DNA of 64,000 bases from contig JAXMNU010000005.1 of the NCBI GenBank assembly GCA_034670265.1, forward strand, positions 124,001 to 188,000, read 5' to 3'. The notes under the pieces are model-generated. The model did no database searches and was not told where the DNA came from. It saw only the letters and a program-made list of their open reading frames with translations. Source of the stretch: Halomarinibacterium sp034670265 (GTDB taxonomy: Bacteria > Bacteroidota > Bacteroidia > Flavobacteriales > Flavobacteriaceae). Within the stretch, counting starts at the first letter, position 1. The number at the start of each line of letters is the position of its first letter. The position numbers were made by a program, and so were the translations under genes. Below are positions 34,736 through 42,699 of this stretch, in pieces.

Positions 34736-35701
34736 ATGGAAGAAGATAAATACATTAATCTATATCTGGAAACCTATAAACAACATAGGCCAAAACCCGT
34801 TGAACTAATAAAAAATATGCTCATTAATTATAAAGAGAAGCATATAAATCTTACTAAGGCCATAAATGAGATAAAATCTCACTTTAGTGAGCTTGAGAAT
34901 AATGATATTACCAATAGTTCCGAACTCAATCATTTATTTGATATTTATTGGAATGCTAGACCTGGATATGATAATGGTTATCATCTTTTGGCAATCAAAA
35001 ATGAACTTCAATCTGCATTCAAAAAAATTGAAAATCCTCCCATAACATTTTCAGAGTATATCAAATGTCTTGCAAAAAGGGAGTGCACATCTGAAATTGG
35101 CAGAAACTTTAATAATTACAATGATACTTATTCTGCGATGTATAAAATTGGAAAATTCGAAGGATTTAAAAACCTTAGATTCTTTGACATTGTTACCCCA
35201 TTTGATAAAAAATACGATCAAATAAAAAGTGAGATATATAGATTAGCGTACCCGAGTAATAACAATCCACCACCAAAAAAAAAGAAACCAAAAAAAAGGA
35301 AATCTGTTAAAATAACTTTACCAATTGATGTAGAAGAAAAATTTTTAAAAGTGTTTAAAAGTGAAAAAGTGTATTCTATCCTAGAGGGTTACTACTTTAA
35401 TGACACCGAAACTACTTATAAAGACTATTTGAATGTTTTCTTTGAGAACCCAAAAAATCATAAATCAAAAATAGTTTTGGATTGTAAAACACAGGAATTT
35501 GCTTTTTTCCTGAAAAGGTTTAAAGATGAATTTGCTCCAAAGTCAACATTTTCTGCAATTGGAAAAAATGGATTTTTCATAACCAAATCCAAAGGCAAAA
35601 TACTAAGTAGAGATAATTTATCAAATTCAGCAAAAAAAGCTTCCTCAAAAGACAAAAACTTAGCAGAAGAGAGTATAGAAAAAATCAAAACTGTTAAATA
35701 G
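34736..35701 (+). CDS. Unknown protein co-transcribed with the integrase
   Basis: A 321-residue soluble protein, starting 2 nt after the integrase stop. No transmembrane segment. A lysine/proline-rich linker (PPPKKKKPKKRKSVK, near residue 178-192) separates an N-terminal helical half from a C-terminal ~110-residue domain (VEEKFLKVFKSEKVYSILEGYYF). Proteins of this layout are often found beside integrases in flavobacterial islands; their role is not known. DNA binding or control of integration is plausible from the basic linker and position. A terminator follows. Confidence 0.7.
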   Translation: MEEDKYINLYLETYKQHRPKPVELIKNMLINYKEKHINLTKAINEIKSHFSELENNDITNSSELNHLFDIYWNARPGYDNGYHLLAIKNELQSAFKKIENPPITFSEYIKCLAKRECTSEIGRNFNNYNDTYSAMYKIGKFEGFKNLRFFDIVTPFDKKYDQIKSEIYRLAYPSNNNPPPKKKKPKKRKSVKITLPIDVEEKFLKVFKSEKVYSILEGYYFNDTETTYKDYLNVFFENPKNHKSKIVLDCKTQEFAFFLKRFKDEFAPKSTFSAIGKNGFFITKSKGKILSRDNLSNSAKKASSKDKNLAEESIEKIKTVK

Positions 35702-35713
35702 ATTTACAATCTG

Positions 35714-35753
35714 CAAAAAAAAGGTTTACATGTAAATGTGTAAACCTTTTTTA
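35714..35753 (+). terminator. Terminator of the integrase operon
   Basis: AAAGGTTTACA and TGTAAACCTTT form an 11-bp stem around TGTAAATG, followed by a T run. Confidence 0.85.
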
Positions 35754-35835
35754 AATCCATGTATTACATATTTGCCCTGTACACAAATTAGAAAAAGCTT
35801 TTTCATTTTTTATTAATCCATAAAATGAAAAAATC

Positions 35836-36108
35836 ATGGAGCATATTAAAGACGTTCTAGATAAAATATTAGAACAAATTAAACCTGTACTTACTTTTGA
35901 AGAAGCCTGCATTTATTGTGGGATGTCGAAAAGCAGTATGTACAAACATACCTCGGCTAATAAAATTCCCTACTACAAACCTGAGGGAAAGCTCATCTAT
36001 TTTAAACGAGAGGAGCTTGACGAATGGATGCTAAGAAATCGTCAATCTACACAAGAAGAAAGAGTTGAAATAGCTAACTCATACACAGCTAAAAATAAAA
36101 GAAAATAG
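35836..36108 (+). CDS. Excisionase-like winged-helix DNA-binding protein
   Basis: A 90-residue protein of the helix-turn-helix/MerR-like excisionase type: LTFEEACIYCGMSKSSMYKHTSANKIPYYKP, then LIYFKREELDEWM. That pattern (recognition helix followed by a wing and the DELDEW-type end) is shared by Xis-type directionality factors and by small regulators of Bacteroidetes islands. It probably binds the att region or the replication-module promoter. It is the first gene of the 35836-37882 run. Confidence 0.85.
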   Translation: MEHIKDVLDKILEQIKPVLTFEEACIYCGMSKSSMYKHTSANKIPYYKPEGKLIYFKREELDEWMLRNRQSTQEERVEIANSYTAKNKRK

Positions 36109-36113
36109 ATATT

Positions 36114-36602
36114 ATGAAGACATACACCATAAATACCCGCATAGACTTTGAAACCCTAGATAAAATTCAAACACTTAGTGAAACTCTTGATGTAAAAAAA
36201 TCAGACATAGTAAGGGATGCATTGACTGAATACTTTAAAGGAGGTTTTGATTGTGAAAAGGATGATAATCCAAAATATAAACTCTTACAGTCCTTAGGGT
36301 TTACCGAACTAATATTCTGGCTTTATGAAAAAGCTAGAAACCCTGAGGTTTCAGAAATAGATGAGTTGTATATTGAATTGATTGAGATGATAAATGAGCT
36401 AAACGAACAAGGGCTGCTTAAACCTGATATTCAATCTGAATTAGCAATGGTTACCGAAGAACTGAACCAAATTCTTTACAACAAAGATTATAGAAAAGGT
36501 TATTTTGACTTTGTTAACTCATTTAATTATGAAGTGTTGGCAGATTTTATGTACACTTTACGATATGATGATGATAATAACCAAGTGATCCACATAAAAT
36601 AG
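36114..36602 (+). CDS. Ribbon-helix-helix-type regulator, island gene
   Basis: A 162-residue protein starting 5 nt after the excisionase-like gene. Residues 1-40 (YTINTRIDFETLDKIQTLSETLDVKKSDIVRDALTEYF) match the ribbon-helix-helix pattern of CopG/MetJ-like repressors. The rest is acidic, helical and unfamiliar. It may repress the replication module it sits in. The role is inference from fold and position. Confidence 0.65.
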   Translation: MKTYTINTRIDFETLDKIQTLSETLDVKKSDIVRDALTEYFKGGFDCEKDDNPKYKLLQSLGFTELIFWLYEKARNPEVSEIDELYIELIEMINELNEQGLLKPDIQSELAMVTEELNQILYNKDYRKGYFDFVNSFNYEVLADFMYTLRYDDDNNQVIHIK

Positions 36603-36607
36603 CAAGT

Positions 36608-37882
36608 ATGGAAATCACGAAAGAAACTATTGCGACCGATCTTGATTTCCTTACTCAAGATAACCACAAGAAGCTAAAAGATCGGTTGAGTCTAATTATA
36701 CAATTACTCCCTAAACAATATTCCGATCTTATTGAAGAAGCGTTCACTTACAAAAGAGTACCTAAGGAGTATTTATTAAGTTCAATTCTATTTGCAGTAA
36801 GCAGTTCTATAGGTCGAACATTTTTCATCAAAGCTCTAGGATATAAGAATTATGCCAATTGTTATTTTGCAATTATCGGTAGCCGTGGAGATAATAAAAC
36901 TGAAGCAAAAAAAGTTGCAACAGCTCCTATAAATAAATTTGATAATAAACACTATAAAGAATTTTTGGAGCAAAAGCAGGATTCTCCTGATAATACTTTT
37001 ACTCTCAAAAGGAAACAAACTTTAATTCAAAATGCTACTATCGAAGCTGCATTAAAAGTTCATTCGGATAATCCCAATTCAGTCGGTATTTGTTTGGATG
37101 AAATGCATAGCCTCATAAATAAAATGATAAACCCATCTAGTAGAGACGGAGCAGAATGGAGAAGCTTTTTTTTAGAAGGCTACACCAACGACCATATTGA
37201 TATTGCTCGAAAAACAACGGACAGCTTTAGAATCAGTGAATCCTATCCTACATTGATTGGTGGATTACAAAATGAGTTTATTCCTTTTCTATTTTCAAAA
37301 GGAAATCTGGAAAGTGGATTTATAGACAGACTCTTATTTACAACTAAAATTACATCCAATACTAAATTAAAGAGAGGTGAAATTAATCCTGAAATTTTAG
37401 ATCGTTATAACAAGTCAATAAAGCACATTCTAGAGTACAAGAAACAAAGTGAACATGAGGACGAACCTTTTAAGCAGTTTCATTTATTTCTTAGTAGTGA
37501 AGCTGAAATACGACTTTATAATTACACTCAAGATCTTATTTATAGGCAAGAAAAAGCAGAACCTATCTTGAGAGAATATATGGCTAAAATGCAAATATCA
37601 ATACATAAATTAAGTCTTTTGGTTAGTATTATGTCTATGACACCAGAGAGTCTAAGCGATGTAAAAATTACTGCTCAGAATGTTCAATTGGCTATTGAAT
37701 TAAATGAGTTTTACCTATTAAATTTTAAAGTTATTCTCAAAGAAATGAATAACAAAAAGTCTTTACCCACGCCTGAAGACATTATTAAATTGGCAAAAAC
37801 AAATGGGGCGTCTCAAAAGGCTGTTGTAGAAATTACAGGATTACATAAAGGGACTATTTCAAAAAAATGGAACAAATCTTAG
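36608..37882 (+). CDS. DUF3987-family P-loop protein (replication module)
   Basis: A 424-residue protein of the DUF3987 family, found in primase/helicase gene pairs on mobile elements. A Walker A-like GSRGDNKTEAKK is near residue 96-107, and a Walker B-like GICLDEMHSLI near 160. The conserved LEGYTNDHI and YPTLIGGLQ segments follow. The C-terminal ~40 residues end in an HTH-like SQKAVVEITGLHKGTISKKW. It is followed by a 14-bp inverted repeat and a toprim-type gene. It probably supports replication of the excised element. Confidence 0.82.
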   Translation: MEITKETIATDLDFLTQDNHKKLKDRLSLIIQLLPKQYSDLIEEAFTYKRVPKEYLLSSILFAVSSSIGRTFFIKALGYKNYANCYFAIIGSRGDNKTEAKKVATAPINKFDNKHYKEFLEQKQDSPDNTFTLKRKQTLIQNATIEAALKVHSDNPNSVGICLDEMHSLINKMINPSSRDGAEWRSFFLEGYTNDHIDIARKTTDSFRISESYPTLIGGLQNEFIPFLFSKGNLESGFIDRLLFTTKITSNTKLKRGEINPEILDRYNKSIKHILEYKKQSEHEDEPFKQFHLFLSSEAEIRLYNYTQDLIYRQEKAEPILREYMAKMQISIHKLSLLVSIMSMTPESLSDVKITAQNVQLAIELNEFYLLNFKVILKEMNNKKSLPTPEDIIKLAKTNGASQKAVVEITGLHKGTISKKWNKS

Positions 37883-37887
37883 TTAAG

Positions 37888-37982
37888 CAACTGGCAACTT
37901 GAAACTTTTAAGAATATCACCTTAAAATATTTATTTACAATACTTTATAGAGATATAATACCTAGTTGCAAGTTGCCAGTTG
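37888..37982. repeat. 14-bp inverted repeat between the DUF3987 and toprim genes
   Basis: CAACTGGCAACTTG (37888-37901) and its exact reverse complement (37969-37982) flank a 67-nt AT-rich spacer. The second arm ends just before the downstream start codon. It could be a replication origin element or a translational/transcriptional control hairpin. Confidence 0.7.
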
Positions 37983-37996
37983 TCAAAAGTGCAGTG

Positions 37997-38956
37997 ATGT
38001 TTAAAAAAGTAACACAAAATCTAAAATTCAATAAGAAAAGGGATTACCATCTAATAACTCCTTGTTGCAAAAAAAATAATAAGGATGGGAAATTTGTGAA
38101 TTATAAGGGTTTTAGTAACAATTATGGATATTGTCATTCCTGTGGTACAACAATGAACCCACCCCCTACCTATGTAAATGAAAAAGGAAATGAATATATC
38201 TTTAATAAAGCAACACAAAGGTTTGAATCTGTATTACAAAGTCCATCAAATACTGTAATACAAAAGGTAGAAAACTGTAATACGTTGTATAACAAACCCA
38301 CACCAAGTGCTTTTATAATAAAAAAATACATTGATTTTGAGACAGTTAACAAAACACTACATATCAAGCCAGAAAATGCTCTTTTGCAATACCTGCGTAC
38401 TAACTATGAGGAAGAACAAGTAAACTTTGTAAAACAATTGTATTGCATTGGAACGAGCAAAAAAGGCGGTACGGTTTTTTGGTTTATAAACAAACAAGGA
38501 AAGGCACAAAAATCCAAAATCTCTTTTTATACAAAAAACGGAAAGAGAACAAATCGATTTGAAGTACCCTACAAAAATGAAGATGGGTATTACAATTGTT
38601 TATTCGGTGAACACCTTTTAGCCAATTTTACAAAACCCATAATTCTTGTTGAAAGCGAAAAGACAGCGATTGTTTCTTCAATTGTATTTCCAAAATATAC
38701 TTGGTTAGCTTATTCTGGCATAAACGGACTTACAGATACAAAACTTCAGATATTACAAAATGAAAAAATTATTATCGTTCCAGATATAAGTGAAAATGCA
38801 TTGCAAATAATTCGCAATAAGCTACCAATAATGAAGGCTTTAAACATAGATGTTTCAATTTATGACTTGTCTTTAGGGAAATCAGATAATGAATTAAAAG
38901 AAAGTGGATATTACAATTGTGATATTGAGGATGTTCTTAGGAACGATTTTAAATAA
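37997..38956 (+). CDS. Toprim-type primase-like protein with N-terminal zinc finger
   Basis: A 319-residue protein. An N-terminal zinc-binding region has two CxxC-like pairs (TPCCKKNNKDG and GYCHSCGTT) as in DNA primases. A C-terminal toprim-like fold follows (PIILVESEKTAIVSS, with catalytic Glu, then IIIVPDIS where DxD would be). This matches the DUF6371-type proteins that accompany DUF3987 on Bacteroidetes elements. ATG 37997 (MFKKVTQNL) is chosen; the frame extends to 37973 but that overlaps the inverted repeat. The likely role is primer synthesis during element replication. Confidence 0.75.
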   Translation: MFKKVTQNLKFNKKRDYHLITPCCKKNNKDGKFVNYKGFSNNYGYCHSCGTTMNPPPTYVNEKGNEYIFNKATQRFESVLQSPSNTVIQKVENCNTLYNKPTPSAFIIKKYIDFETVNKTLHIKPENALLQYLRTNYEEEQVNFVKQLYCIGTSKKGGTVFWFINKQGKAQKSKISFYTKNGKRTNRFEVPYKNEDGYYNCLFGEHLLANFTKPIILVESEKTAIVSSIVFPKYTWLAYSGINGLTDTKLQILQNEKIIIVPDISENALQIIRNKLPIMKALNIDVSIYDLSLGKSDNELKESGYYNCDIEDVLRNDFK

Positions 38957-39112
38957 TATTACTTCTTATAATATTATCTATCGATAAAATCATTTTATTC
39001 CTGAATCTGTCATTGATATTTAATATATTTGATACAATCCCCTTAAATTTTGATTAATTACTATATCCAATAAATAACACATTGGTATAGCCTTATATTT
39101 GAAGAAAAACTG

Positions 39113-39913
39113 ATGAAGTATAATGATCTTGACATTAAGAATTGGAAAAATCTTGACATAAACGTGGATAGTTTATGGGTAATTGATGAAAGAGATAAAA
39201 GTGGAAAGCATTCAAACATCTATCACGGTAATTTTATACCCCAAATTCCAAATCAACTAATTAGAAGATATACAAAACCAAATGAAATTGTTTTAGATAC
39301 CTTTCTAGGAAGTGGAACAACTCTTTTTGAGTGTGAAAAATTAAATAGAAGGTTTATCGGATTTGATATCAATGAATCGATATTAGGATTTGTGAGTGAA
39401 AAAATGCAGGAAGGAAAAAATAATTACGAGGGGAACTATTTTATTGAAAAGTGTGATGTTTCAAAAAAAGTGATGTTTAATAAAAAAATAGTTGAGGCCT
39501 ATAAATTTCTAAATAAACAAAGTATTCAATTCGCTATAATGCACCCACCATATATGGATATCGTAAAGTTCACTGACAAAAAGGAGGACCTATCTCAAAT
39601 TGAGAATAGTGAGGAATTTATTGATGTATTTTTAAAAGTGGTAAATAATATATATCAGCATTTAGATATTGAAAGATATTTTTCTATTGTAATTGGGGAT
39701 GTTTATAAGAATGGCGAAATAATACCACTTTCATCACTTATAATTACTGCAATAAAACAAAAATTTAATGTAAAGTTAAAAGGGATTGTCATTAAAAATA
39801 TTGAAGGTAATAGAGGGAAGCTAGGAAAAGGTGGTATTTGGAGGTATAGAGCATTAAACAGCGATTATTACATTTTTAAGCATGAATATATACTAACCTT
39901 TAAAAAAATATAA
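39113..39913 (+). CDS. DNA methyltransferase of a restriction-modification pair
   Basis: A 266-residue amino-methyltransferase. The SAM-binding motif DTFLGSGTTLFE is at about residues 62-73. The catalytic loop MHPPYMD is near 142-148, an HPPY variant of the (D/S)PPY box. The motif order (SAM first, then PPY) and small size fit N4-cytosine or N6-adenine methyltransferases. It is followed after 1 nt by a PD-(D/E)XK protein, so the two are probably a type II restriction-modification unit. Target sequence cannot be told. Confidence 0.85.
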   Translation: MKYNDLDIKNWKNLDINVDSLWVIDERDKSGKHSNIYHGNFIPQIPNQLIRRYTKPNEIVLDTFLGSGTTLFECEKLNRRFIGFDINESILGFVSEKMQEGKNNYEGNYFIEKCDVSKKVMFNKKIVEAYKFLNKQSIQFAIMHPPYMDIVKFTDKKEDLSQIENSEEFIDVFLKVVNNIYQHLDIERYFSIVIGDVYKNGEIIPLSSLIITAIKQKFNVKLKGIVIKNIEGNRGKLGKGGIWRYRALNSDYYIFKHEYILTFKKI

Positions 39914-39914
39914 A

Positions 39915-41060
39915 ATGGCAACCCACATTCTTACTGTAGATAAGACTACGTTTAAAACACATTTAAATTACATGTTTATTGGAACTGGTAAAAATGGTGC
40001 TGCCCATCAAGAAGGAGCATTAATAGATATTTTGGGTATTCGAGAGGGGGATAACATTATCTTTTATGTAATGAATTGTGGTTTTTTTGGAATGTTCAAA
40101 GCTGTTGGGAATGTTTTTTATGACTATAATTCATACCTAGGTCATCATCCACAATACTTGAATGATTTTCTTGGGAATAAAACTTTGACCTATAGAATGT
40201 CCATTGAGCCTTCTGAAGTTTTTGAGAATCCTATTTCAGAATGGGATATGATGGAAAATCCTGAATTGATTCTGGACCAAAGTATTTATAATCTTCAATG
40301 GTCTTGGATATTTAAAAAACTAAATGCCTCTAGAGGATGTTTATCCATTGATAATTATGAATATGAACTATTTTATAATATTCTTTCAAACGGAAATATT
40401 CAATTAGAAAATGGTTTAAACTATGATCTTAATAATGATAAAATTGAGTATCTCAATAACAACCTTGCTTATTTGCAAGATTGTAAAGCAATAATTCCTG
40501 TTTCTAATGAAAGAATACTTAAAATTCACAGAGAATCAGATTTAAGAAGATTATTTACTGCAAAGGCAGGTGATTTAGAGATTCTTGGTCAAGTATTAAA
40601 CATTGAGGAAAACGGAAATATAAATTACATAGCGAATGAAGTTCTATGCTCTTTTAGTGAACGTAAAATAGATTTAGTATTTGGGACCGATCAAAACAAA
40701 TGTCTTCTTATTGAACTAAAAAATGAATTTATTTTTGATAATAAAATTTATAATCAACTAAAAGAGTATGCAAGATGGATATCAAAATACAAATTAACTT
40801 ATCAAGAAATAATCCCAATTTTAATTATACGTCAACCTAAAGAAATAAGTAAACGAAAAAATTCTATTTATTTTAAATACCTTTCCACTGAAGATAAAAA
40901 CAACAACCAAACCTCCCCTTGGTATAGTGGATTACTGGAACAAATAAATGATGCAAAAATTGCATTAGCGGAAGAAGGAATAAACAACTTAGAAGGATTA
41001 AGAGTATTTACTTTTGGCGTAAATACCGATTCTGAATTAGTTAGATTTGATGAAATTTAA
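39915..41060 (+). CDS. PD-(D/E)XK restriction endonuclease with N-terminal PUA/EVE-like region
   Basis: A 381-residue protein. The nuclease motif is visible near residues 251-271: KIDLVF (Asp), then a turn and LLIELKNEF, giving D-x(n)-ExK. The N-terminal ~140 residues (LGIREGDNIIFYVMNCGFFGMFKAVGNVFYD) look like a PUA/EVE-type beta-barrel, a fold that reads modified bases. That would allow either ordinary type II cleavage paired with the upstream methyltransferase, or methylation-sensing. It overlaps the next gene by 11 nt if that begins at 41050. Confidence 0.7.
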   Translation: MATHILTVDKTTFKTHLNYMFIGTGKNGAAHQEGALIDILGIREGDNIIFYVMNCGFFGMFKAVGNVFYDYNSYLGHHPQYLNDFLGNKTLTYRMSIEPSEVFENPISEWDMMENPELILDQSIYNLQWSWIFKKLNASRGCLSIDNYEYELFYNILSNGNIQLENGLNYDLNNDKIEYLNNNLAYLQDCKAIIPVSNERILKIHRESDLRRLFTAKAGDLEILGQVLNIEENGNINYIANEVLCSFSERKIDLVFGTDQNKCLLIELKNEFIFDNKIYNQLKEYARWISKYKLTYQEIIPILIIRQPKEISKRKNSIYFKYLSTEDKNNNQTSPWYSGLLEQINDAKIALAEEGINNLEGLRVFTFGVNTDSELVRFDEI

Positions 41061-41697
41061 TTATCCCCCTATAGATATTATGAAAAAGCATGAACTTTTT
41101 ATTGATTTAGCTAAGCCTGATAAAAATGGAATTTCAAGATGGGTAAACACTTCAGAATTTACTGGAAAATATTCTGAGCTAGAACTATTAAATGGACTTA
41201 GCTGGGGTAGAAAGTCATCAACGTTAGCCAAAAAATATGTAGTCGAAACAGACAAGTCTATAACTCCAGGAGTGAAAATTGATAGAATTAGATTAAATGG
41301 ATTCAACAAGCAGATAAGTGCAAATCTATCCCAAACTATTAGAGCTGATATAAAAAAAGTGATTTCTCCAAAACGATGTGTTGTTTTAGGTACCAATAGA
41401 AGTTGTGATCATAAGACAGAAGTGGATCATAAGGATGGTAGAAAAGTAGATCCCAGAATAATGAACCCCAAAACTCAACTTTTGTCAGATTTCCAACCAT
41501 TATCCAAACCTGCAAACGACGCAAAAAGACAATTTTGTAAAGAATGTGCTGCCACGGGTCAAAGGTATGATGCAAGAAAATTAGGATATACTGTATCTGT
41601 AACACAAGGTGATCTTAATTATACCCAAAAACTTGGATGCAAAGGATGTTTTTGGTTTGATCCAATAGCATTTAGACAAAAATTAAAGATGAATTAA
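41050..41697 (+). CDS. HNH restriction endonuclease
   Basis: A 215-residue protein with a zinc-binding HNH nuclease core in its C-terminal half: VDHKDGRKVDPRI (first His), then DFQPLSKPANDAKRQFCKEC (Asn and ligands) and a last CKGC pair. The N-terminal half probably binds DNA. The gene directly abuts a D12-class adenine methyltransferase (ATGAATT starts after the stop), so the two form a second restriction-modification unit. The start is either ATG 41050 (11-nt overlap with the previous gene) or ATG 41080 (MKKHELFIDL); neither is decided by a ribosome-binding signal. Confidence 0.8.
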   Translation: MKFNYPPIDIMKKHELFIDLAKPDKNGISRWVNTSEFTGKYSELELLNGLSWGRKSSTLAKKYVVETDKSITPGVKIDRIRLNGFNKQISANLSQTIRADIKKVISPKRCVVLGTNRSCDHKTEVDHKDGRKVDPRIMNPKTQLLSDFQPLSKPANDAKRQFCKECAATGQRYDARKLGYTVSVTQGDLNYTQKLGCKGCFWFDPIAFRQKLKMN

Positions 41698-42699
41698 ATG
41701 AATTATATAGGCTCAAAGAACAAGCTTTCTAAATTTATTAAAAAAACAGTTTACGAGGTAGCTGGGAATGATTTAACAGAAAAAGTTTTCTGTGATATTT
41801 TTGCTGGGACTGGAATAGTAGGTAGAAATTTTAAACAAGAAGTAAAAAAGGTTATTAGTAACGATTTTGAGTATTACAGTTTTGTTCTTAATAAAAACTA
41901 TATAGAAAACCATAGACCTATTGAGGATAAAGAAAAGTACTTAATCCAATTGCAAGAACTAGCCCCTAAAAAAGGCTTTGTTTATACTAATTACTGTCTT
42001 GGCGGTAATGGTGAACGTCAATATTTTTCAGATGAAAACGGTTTGAAAATAGATGCTATAAGAAGTAAGATTGAGGAATGGAAAAACGAAAAAAAAATTG
42101 ATGCAGGATTATATTTTTTCCTTTTGGCGAGTCTTTTAGAAAGTGCGGATAAAGTTGCGAATACGGCATCAGTATATGGAGCATATTTAAAAAATCTTAA
42201 AAAATCTGCTCAAAAGGAATTGAATCTAGTTTCAGCTAATTTTGACATTAATAAAAACTCACACGAAGTTTTTAATGAAGACAGCAATATCCTAATAAAT
42301 AAAATTGAAGGAGACATATTATATATGGACCCTCCTTATAATAGTAGACAATATGGTGCCAATTACCATTTATTAAATACAATCGCTTTATATGATAAAT
42401 TTATTCCTAAAGGTAAAACGGGATTAAGAGATTATCAAAAATCAGAATATTGTAGTAAAGCAAAAGTTCATTCCGCTTTTGAAGAATTAATAAAAAACGC
42501 TAATTTCAAGTACATATTTCTTAGTTATAATAATGAAGGTTTAATGACCGAAAATGAGGTGAAAAAAATAATGTCTAAATATGGAAAATATGATTTATCT
42601 ACTACAAACTATCAGAGATTTAAAGCTGATAAAGATGAAAATAGAGATCATAAAGCTGATAAAACAACCGAATATTTGCACATATTAGAGAAAATATGA
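41698..42699 (+). CDS. D12-class N6-adenine DNA methyltransferase
   Basis: A 333-residue Dam-like enzyme. MNYIGSKNKL at the N terminus is the D12-family opening. The SAM-binding motif FCDIFAGTGIVG is at residues ~31-42 and the catalytic box MDPPYNSRQY near 209-218. It protects the host from the preceding HNH nuclease. Its stop overlaps the next start by four bases (ATGA). Target sequence unknown. Confidence 0.9.
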   Translation: MNYIGSKNKLSKFIKKTVYEVAGNDLTEKVFCDIFAGTGIVGRNFKQEVKKVISNDFEYYSFVLNKNYIENHRPIEDKEKYLIQLQELAPKKGFVYTNYCLGGNGERQYFSDENGLKIDAIRSKIEEWKNEKKIDAGLYFFLLASLLESADKVANTASVYGAYLKNLKKSAQKELNLVSANFDINKNSHEVFNEDSNILINKIEGDILYMDPPYNSRQYGANYHLLNTIALYDKFIPKGKTGLRDYQKSEYCSKAKVHSAFEELIKNANFKYIFLSYNNEGLMTENEVKKIMSKYGKYDLSTTNYQRFKADKDENRDHKADKTTEYLHILEKI

